Shown here in pieces: positions 58,081 to 64,000 of a DNA stretch of 64,000 nucleotides. This DNA comes from Teratosphaeria epicoccoides (taxonomy: Eukaryota > Ascomycota > Dothideomycetes > Mycosphaerellales > Teratosphaeriaceae), in the NCBI GenBank assembly GCA_021401465.1, contig JADDMT010000077.1, forward strand, positions 62,001 to 126,000, read 5' to 3'. The position numbers and the translations under genes were made by a program. Position 1 is the stretch's first letter, and each line of letters starts with the position of its first letter. The notes below the pieces were generated by a model. It ran no database searches. It was not told the origin of the DNA and saw only the letters and a list, made by a program, of their open reading frames with translations.

Positions 58081-59852
58081 ACCTTGTCGTTTCCCGAATA
58101 GCTGTCTTCTCGAACTAGCTTAGGCATTATGTAGTCTTGGTTTATTCTTCTCCAAGTGTTCCCGCTATCTGGCCTAAGAGGCAGTACTTGCTCTTAGCCT
58201 TGTTGTTCCTGCGCGTTCCTTGCATATTCTAATTTCAAGTAGTAGACTCGGAGTCGTAGCGCTTGTGGAACCTAGATACCTTCATAGGTCGAGTAGCCTC
58301 CCTACGGCGTGAACTCTACCCTAAACAGTACTATTTCCTAGACGATCTTCTGATGCGCGTGAGGTTAAGCTACAACTAGTAGTCTCCTTAGTTGTCGACG
58401 TATACGGTCGGCTAGCTCATTATACTAGAGCTAGTCGACATGTTAGATTCCATTAATCCATAGGCAAGCCTAGGCCTATTAGTTCTGTATAAGTCGAATT
58501 ATTTCGAGTCTGATGTCATGCGGTAGCATGGCCTATCTCTCTATACTCTCGTCTTCCTCAGAATCGGGAATGACGGCTTCGACAAGCTCATAGTTGTCGT
58601 CAGAACCTTCTTCTTCTTCTAGTTCCCGTTATCTTAGGACTATCGTACTAGAAGGTGCACCCCTTAGCGCATACATAGACTGTGCCTTATTTCGGCTAGG
58701 GTACTATCTAGAACCATCTTTATCACTCATGTGGATTCGACAATTGTCGTCGTAGCACATAGTCTAAGTAAGTGCGGCATAGTCTGGCACTCGAGTTATA
58801 GCAGCCGTCTGCTTAGGTGCCAATGTTGTCGCGCGAGCCTGCTCTATTCTAGGCAGGTCTTGTCGTTGCTTTTTAGCAAAACAATCGCGGGCAAAATGTC
58901 CTTTCTTTCTACAGTTGTAGCACTCGAGGTTACTCTTGTCAAATGGCTTCTTCTAACTATTCCGCGTAGGAGAGCTTTTCTGTAGCTTTCCTTAGGGTCT
59001 ATTCTTTAGGCGCCCCTTAGTCGCATCTAACTCTATTAGTTAGAGACTGTAATAATCGCTTCGCTGCTTTAGTACTAATCGTTAGACCTTATAGTTAGCC
59101 TGAGCTAGCTTGCGATTTCTATGTTGTCGTTCTTGCTGTCGTTCCTAGATACGATTGTCAATTCTAATCGCGAGATCGCTCATTTCCTTGAATGTCGTTA
59201 GCTGATCTCCCTAGGCAATTTCGTCTTTAACTGTCTCCTTTAGTCCCTAATAGAACTAAGCGGCTAAGGCGTTATTGTTCTAGTCGACTCTAGTAGAGAG
59301 GGTCTGAAAATCCGCGCGGTACTTAACCGCGGAACCCTTCTGTTAGATCCCTAGGAGGGCTCTCTCGGCCTCCTGTTGTTCGTTACCTAGCCTAAAGGCC
59401 TCGCGTAATGCCTTAAACAAAGCTTTGTCTAAGCTAAGGATCTCTCTAGTCGTCGTCTTCCTAGCTTCGACGCTTCTGACATGATCTAGATAATCTGACA
59501 GATAAGGCTAGATGAATTCGAACGCTAGTCCCTTCAGGTAAGAGACGATGTACATTATTCGCTTATGATATGTCGTAAACCGTTCTGTATCTACGTGAAA
59601 TGCTAGCTAGTACTAAAGGATAAACATCTCTACTTGAGATTGTTGTCCTGTAAACTCTATAGGGCTTCCTATCTTGAAGCCGTTATTGCCATTTCCTGTC
59701 GTCGAACCTGTAAAAGATGCTAGAGCCATCTCGCTAAGGTGAATGGATTTAAGCTACTAAGTAATTTGAGGTATAGTAGCAACTTGTTCTCATAGTGTCA
59801 GTTAACTGTTGTCGCTAGAAGTTAAGCTAACAGCTAAAGAACTACTTGACAT
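58058..59852 (-). pseudogene. gag: B6 gag
   Basis: ATG at 59852 (minus). Knuckle CYNCRKKGHFARDC at about 58883-58926, one Cys read as Tyr. The acidic tract follows near 58610. 3' limit by comparison with B1. Confidence 0.86.
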
Positions 59853-59911
59853 AGGCGTATGTTAAGCGCTTAACAAGTCCCCTGATACTTCCTTAGAAGT
59901 AGTGCTTAAAA

Positions 59912-60337
59912 TGTCATAAGGTTAGGTGCTAATAGCAGGAAGGGGATCAGGTGTTAGACTTGTCGAGCTAGTAAAGAATATCGATAATAGCAGTTAACCT
60001 TGTAACTAACTCTCCTCTAAGCAAGAGAGGATTAAATTGAGATTAAGCACGAAGCTCCTAACTGCCTGTCCTGAAGCCATCCCTATACACTAGAGAGACA
60101 AGGCAGCTCTGTAGGATCTATTAACAGAACTAACAGATCCGTGTCTATAGATCTGTAGGCTAACCCTACAGATCCTAGGGTCTGTCCCTACGTGACAGAT
60201 CCCTCCTCCTACATAGGCCTATAGATCTGTAGACTAACCCTATAGATCCTAGGATCTGTCCTCACGTGACAGATCCTTTCTTCTACTTATATAGTATGAC
60301 TTAGGCCCTAGTGCTCTAACTTATCCTATAGTGCTTG
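59912..60337 (-). repeat. B6 5' LTR, cut by A3
   Basis: 426 bp retained. It breaks off at GCTTG (60333-60337), where the A3 LTR begins. Compared with 53448-53876 about 20 bp are missing and should lie beyond the other end of A3. Confidence 0.88.
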
Positions 60338-60697
60338 TAATATAGATGTATATGCTATATAATATGAAAATATCTCGTAGTGTGACAGAGTAATCCGACC
60401 TTTTAGTAGGTATAAGACAGCGCTGCTTTCTGCTTATCGCAGAGGTAGCGCTAAGGGTGCTTATAACCCCTGACGCTCCTTAATTAGGGAAAGCATGTCT
60501 AAGCCTAACCCTGCAGGAGTACCGTAGGGTTAGCAACGTAGGGGCGTCCTACGTCGACTACTAATCCTACTTAGACGACATATAAGCTAACATATGTACA
60601 AAGGATCCCCTTACTATGTGTAGTAGGGTCACTACATGCTAAGGGCGGGCATTAGAACCTATGCGGCTCTAATAGCCCCCTAGTATTAACCGTATTA
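60338..60697 (-). repeat. A3 3' LTR
   Basis: 360 bp family A LTR without the 2-bp deletion of A2. The polypurine tract complement (CCCCTCCTCC) follows at about 60701. Confidence 0.92.
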
Positions 60698-61495
60698 CTA
60701 CCCCTCCTCCTATGAGGATGTCCCTAGCCTTACCGAGTAATGCATGCGGAACGTATAGAGTATAGGATGTAGCACGCTTATACCGCGCAAGAGTAAATAG
60801 GTAGATAGCCTACGTAACATGTGTTATGTGTATACCTTAACACCTTCGTAGCGAGTACAGGGCAGAGGCTACTAACTCAGGCAGGTTTTAATCTGTTACA
60901 TGTTAGGCGGCTTCGTAATACCTTCGCTTTACATGCGGATCGAGATATTAGGAAACCGCGAGTACATACTTTAGTTAATCCTTGAAATTGTAGGGCAAGT
61001 ATGCGCGCTAGCCTCGCCAAGTAGCTTAGCTGTCCCTATTTAGTCATGACTATGAAGAACATGTTGTAGAACCTTAGGGTAGTAGGAAAGTACGCGGACG
61101 CTCTACGCGCGCCGCTCGAAACGGCAGGAGCGCGCTCCTAGCGCGGGCCTCGCTACATTTTCATGCTAGTAGGCTAGCACAAGTGTAGTCGGCGTACATG
61201 CGTAACAGCCGCGTTATCTGTTGTTGCATTATTCGGTCCCCTTGTAAGTTAACTAGAGGCAGGTACTCTGCGCATGTAGTTCGAGTTACTAGCTTAACGG
61301 TTGTAGTAGGTAACAGGGGGGCTGCTAGAGGGTATAAAAACCTCGTCGCTTTCCTAAACTTCCTGTTCTAAGACACTAACATTAACCTCCGCTTCCCTTT
61401 CGCTTAGCTTGCGCCTCGCCTTGTCTACGGGTCTGTACTAGAGCTTCTTCTTCTTTAATCAATTAATTAAGATTAATTAACCCGTCTTAGCTATA
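60698..61495 (+). promoter_or_regulatory. A3 promoter region of the antisense ORF
   Basis: About 800 bp without a coding frame. TATAAAAA at 61333-61340 lies 163 bp before ATG 61496, as in A1 and A2, with a CTTCTTCTTC leader. Confidence 0.6.
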
Positions 61496-62992
61496 ATGGC
61501 TTATATGCTACAGACTAAGTTTAACGCTACTTACTCTACCTGCAATTGTCGCTTGTGTCAACAATGCCTTAACAACCTTAGTAGCCAAGCTGCACACATC
61601 TCTCCTCCGCGTGTTAGTAAGGCGTCTCCTACCCGCGAGGTATGCGTGACTTGTACTAACTAAAGCGTAGCTAAGATCTACATCGGCGGATTTAATGAGG
61701 GCAGTATCTACCGTAATTGTGTTAACTGTAATAGCAAGCATCAAAAATGCTAAGACCTCCCTAAAGAGGTATACAGCAAGTATAACTAGCTCTGCTGTAA
61801 TATCGATGACTTCTAGAGTACGCGTAATAAGGGGATTGCTAAAGGCACTCTGACTATGAACAGGCTACAGGCTAAGTACCGCGAGGTACTCGCCTACCTA
61901 CTTGGCGCCCTCTTGTGCTTCACTGTAACTACTAACTGTTCTTATAGCAGTGTTTGCTTCGACTCTCTGCTAACAGGCGAAAACGTTTGTCTAGGTCTAA
62001 TCGCAGACTTAGTCTAGAAGATCTTGAAGGTACTAACCGTTAGGGTCGAGACCTTCGCCATAGTACGCATATAGTATAGGTACCCTCTAAGTATAAATGC
62101 TAACTTTCTCTACTAGGCTAACGTTAGCGTCGAGAAATATCCGACTAGCTGTTAGCGTTAGTAACTCGGGGCCCTTGCCTCTATTAATGATGACTTTAAG
62201 ACGCGGATGATCTGCAAGAAGGTCATCAAGCAATTCACTGCTCCTGCCGCTAAGGCTACGCCCTAGCGCTGTACCGAGAGACAGCCTGCCTCTAAGCCGG
62301 TCCTAAGGACTAAGCCGTAAGTTACTTACTTAAATCCTGTCGCGTGCGTACAGCTAGCACATTGTAGCGCCGCCGCCTACGCCTCCTCGACGCTACTGTC
62401 TAAGAAGAAGAAGAAGGCTAGGGCCAAAATTAAGGTTAGCGACAAGGAAGCTGAACCTTCCCTGCTTGCGATCCGCACTACGTCTGTCAAGACACTAAGG
62501 CACAAGCCTCTAGGCCAGATCTTTGAGGATAAGGAGGATGACGATGTCTAGGATACCTTCGGTCCTAACGTAGTCCCTTCGCGCTATAGTGTCACCGCAC
62601 TAGTTACGCCTAAGGAGGATACTAAGTCCGATGATGTATTTAACACTCGTGTCAAGAAGCGCAAGATGATCTCGAGGGCCGAGCGTAACAGCCGCAAGCG
62701 CGCTCGAGTCTCTTCGCCTTCTAATGCTAAGGATGAGGTAGTCGTCGCGACTAGGCATAGTAAGGGTGTCGCTAGCTCTCTAGCTACTATGGGCTCTAAA
62801 GACGAGCTCCCTCGCAACCTACTAAAGAAGAAGATGCCGGCCTCTCTTCGTGGCGTTACTACTCCTGTTACTCATGGTCGCTTCAGGGTGTTTAGTAGAC
62901 CCCGCGCGGGTAGGCAGTCCCTAGCAGACCGTAACAAGAAAGACTCTTCTACTTCAGGTTTAGTAAGGAAGCCCCTAACTAGTAGTCGCTAA
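61496..62992 (+). pseudogene. A3 antisense cysteine-rich ORF (best A copy)
   Basis: 1497 bp, ATG 61496 (MAYMLQTKFNATYSTCNC) to TAA 62990-62992; the best preserved of the family A copies. Cys pairs: TCNCRLCQQC (about codons 14-23), VCVTC, then CVNCNSKHQKC (about codons 70-80). Central helical region (LTMNRLQAKYREVLAYLL). Basic C-terminus with KKKKKARAKI and SRAERNSRKRARV, and an uninterrupted 108-residue stretch at 62666-62992. Likely a nuclear, possibly nucleic-acid-binding protein (inference from Cys pairs and basic tail). It converges on gag-pol with a 140 bp gap. Confidence 0.82.
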
Positions 62993-63132
62993 GCATTAGC
63001 TACGAAGCTAATCCGAGCATGTCTCTTGTTCTTCTTAGGTTTATTCTAGGTGTGCCTTTAGGCATCAATGATGTATAAGTAGGGCGTTTGCTTCTCGTTG
63101 TTACTTCGCGCGTTATGTACTACATACATATG

Positions 63133-64000
63133 TCAAGAATTCTGCTCTAGAACCCTTATCTTCCTATGAATCGACCTTCTTAAGCCCTGCTCACGCCTCC
63201 TCCGCTCTTTAAATTCACGAATAGCTTCTAGAGCGTTCTTGTAGTCTTTGGCTAGAACCTATTATGTGTACTTAGGTAGGTATCCTTTCTACTTTACTAG
63301 ATAGTATGTTACGCCTTTACGCTACATACTATCCTTAATACCCTTGACTTCCTACTCTTCGTTCTCTTCTGCTACTAGCATTAGGTCCGCGGGCTCTTCG
63401 CCCTCGCGCTATACCTATAGTTCGAGTAGAGATACGTAGAAGACATCATGCACATGATACGACGATAGTAATAATAGCTAGTATGCCTGCGAGCCTATTA
63501 CGTCGCGTATCCGGAAGGGTCCGACGAACCTCGGCGTCATATTCTTGCTTAGAAGCTTCAGCTTGAGATTCTTCGTCAATAGTAACACCTTTGTACTAAC
63601 CGCGTACTACATCGGTTTAGCACGGGCGTTATTATGTTTAATCTAGGATTCTAAGGCCTTTTTCTAGTATTCTATTAGCACTGAATGTACCTCGCGCATA
63701 TGCCGCGCTAATTCTGCGGCGGCTAGCACCCTCTCCTTAGAAGACTTGTCCTGAGGCGGTTCTAGGTGTATTTCCGGATTAAAGCTATAAAGAATCTAAA
63801 ATGGCGACATGCGTATAGTAGCATACACGCTGTTATTAACTGCAAATTCCGCTATAGGAATTATGTCAGCCTAGGCATCCTAGTTCTTAGCGTAATAGCA
63901 CTAAAGGTACTACTTAAGAGTCTAGTTCATACGTTTAGTCTGACTATTAGTCTGTAGATAGAATGCTGTACTTAGGTAGTGCTTAACACGCGCCTTAAAC
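63133..64000 (-). pseudogene. gag-pol: A3 gag-pol, C-terminal part
   Basis: Stop TGA at 63133-63135 (TAA in A1 and A2). Chromodomain at about 63310-63200, linker, and the end of integrase, with the catalytic Glu position again Lys (TKR, about 63938). The N-terminal portion continues beyond base 64000. Confidence 0.9.

Larger units (their letters stand above)
53448..60337 (-). mobile_element. B6: nearly complete family B chromovirus, divergent LTR
   Basis: Minus-strand element with gag, pol and antisense ORF all present. The 3' LTR (53448-53876) lacks its outer ~25 bp where it meets B5. The 5' LTR (59912-60337) lacks its last ~20 bp because A3 is inserted there. Its LTRs differ from other B LTRs (GGGGATCAGGTG, CTTCTACTTATATAGTATG, end CATCTATGACA), defining a subfamily. 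Confidence 0.92.
60338..64000 (-). mobile_element. A3: 3' part of a family A chromovirus (runs off window)
   Basis: Minus-strand family A element inserted in the B6 5' LTR: 3' LTR, antisense ORF with its promoter, and the integrase-chromodomain end of gag-pol. The 5' part is outside the window. Confidence 0.93.

Overview
This looks like a repeat-dense compartment of a filamentous ascomycete (Pezizomycotina-type) genome that has been heavily mutated by repeat-induced point mutation (RIP). Almost every coding block is recognisable over kilobases but is riddled with TAG and TAA codons at Gln and Trp positions. His often reads as Tyr, Cys as Tyr, and Glu as Lys after a T. These are CpA-to-TpA changes on both strands. 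CpG is visibly spared (runs such as CGCGCG survive), so the DNA is TpA/CTAG-rich without being extremely AT-rich. I see no intact protein-coding gene, tRNA, rRNA or CRISPR array.

Layout. 1-4487 is degraded non-LTR DNA: an unidentified gene (minus strand), a divergent promoter region, a MYND zinc-finger gene (plus strand), and the 3' part of another minus-strand reading frame. 4488-12656 is a complete family A Ty3/gypsy chromovirus (A1, plus strand, target duplication CGAAC). A 338 bp host segment follows. 13000-39307 is a second family A copy (A2, minus strand, target duplication CTTAT) split by a nest of family B chromoviruses: a truncated B3, then B2 (minus strand, sharing an LTR with B3), with complete B1 (plus strand, exactly 7000 bp, target duplication TTAAG) inserted in the B2 integrase region. 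39313-41520 is host DNA again, with an unidentified degraded gene. 41521-60337 is a second B cluster: B4 (half), B5 (internally deleted), and B6 (nearly complete, divergent LTR). A complete family C chromovirus (45191-51978, target duplication CTACC) lies inside B5. 60338-64000 is the 3' part of A3, inserted in the 5' LTR of B6 and running off the window.

All three families have Gag with a CCHC knuckle, protease, RT, RNase H, integrase and a C-terminal chromodomain. The most interesting feature is that each also carries a long cysteine-rich ORF on the opposite strand between the chromodomain and the 3' LTR: 498 codons in A, 210 in B, and a less well delimited one in C. In A and C it lies downstream of a TATA box pointing in the antisense direction. 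In B it converges on pol with the same 18 bp overlap in every measurable copy. ORF lengths are conserved to the base between copies (4740, 1497 and 633 bp), so these were real genes before RIP.

Removing A1, A2 and one copy of each target duplication joins three host segments into one continuous minus-strand reading frame, suggesting that a host gene was destroyed by the two insertions. All boundaries and translations were read by eye. No database search was possible, so family names rest on motifs.
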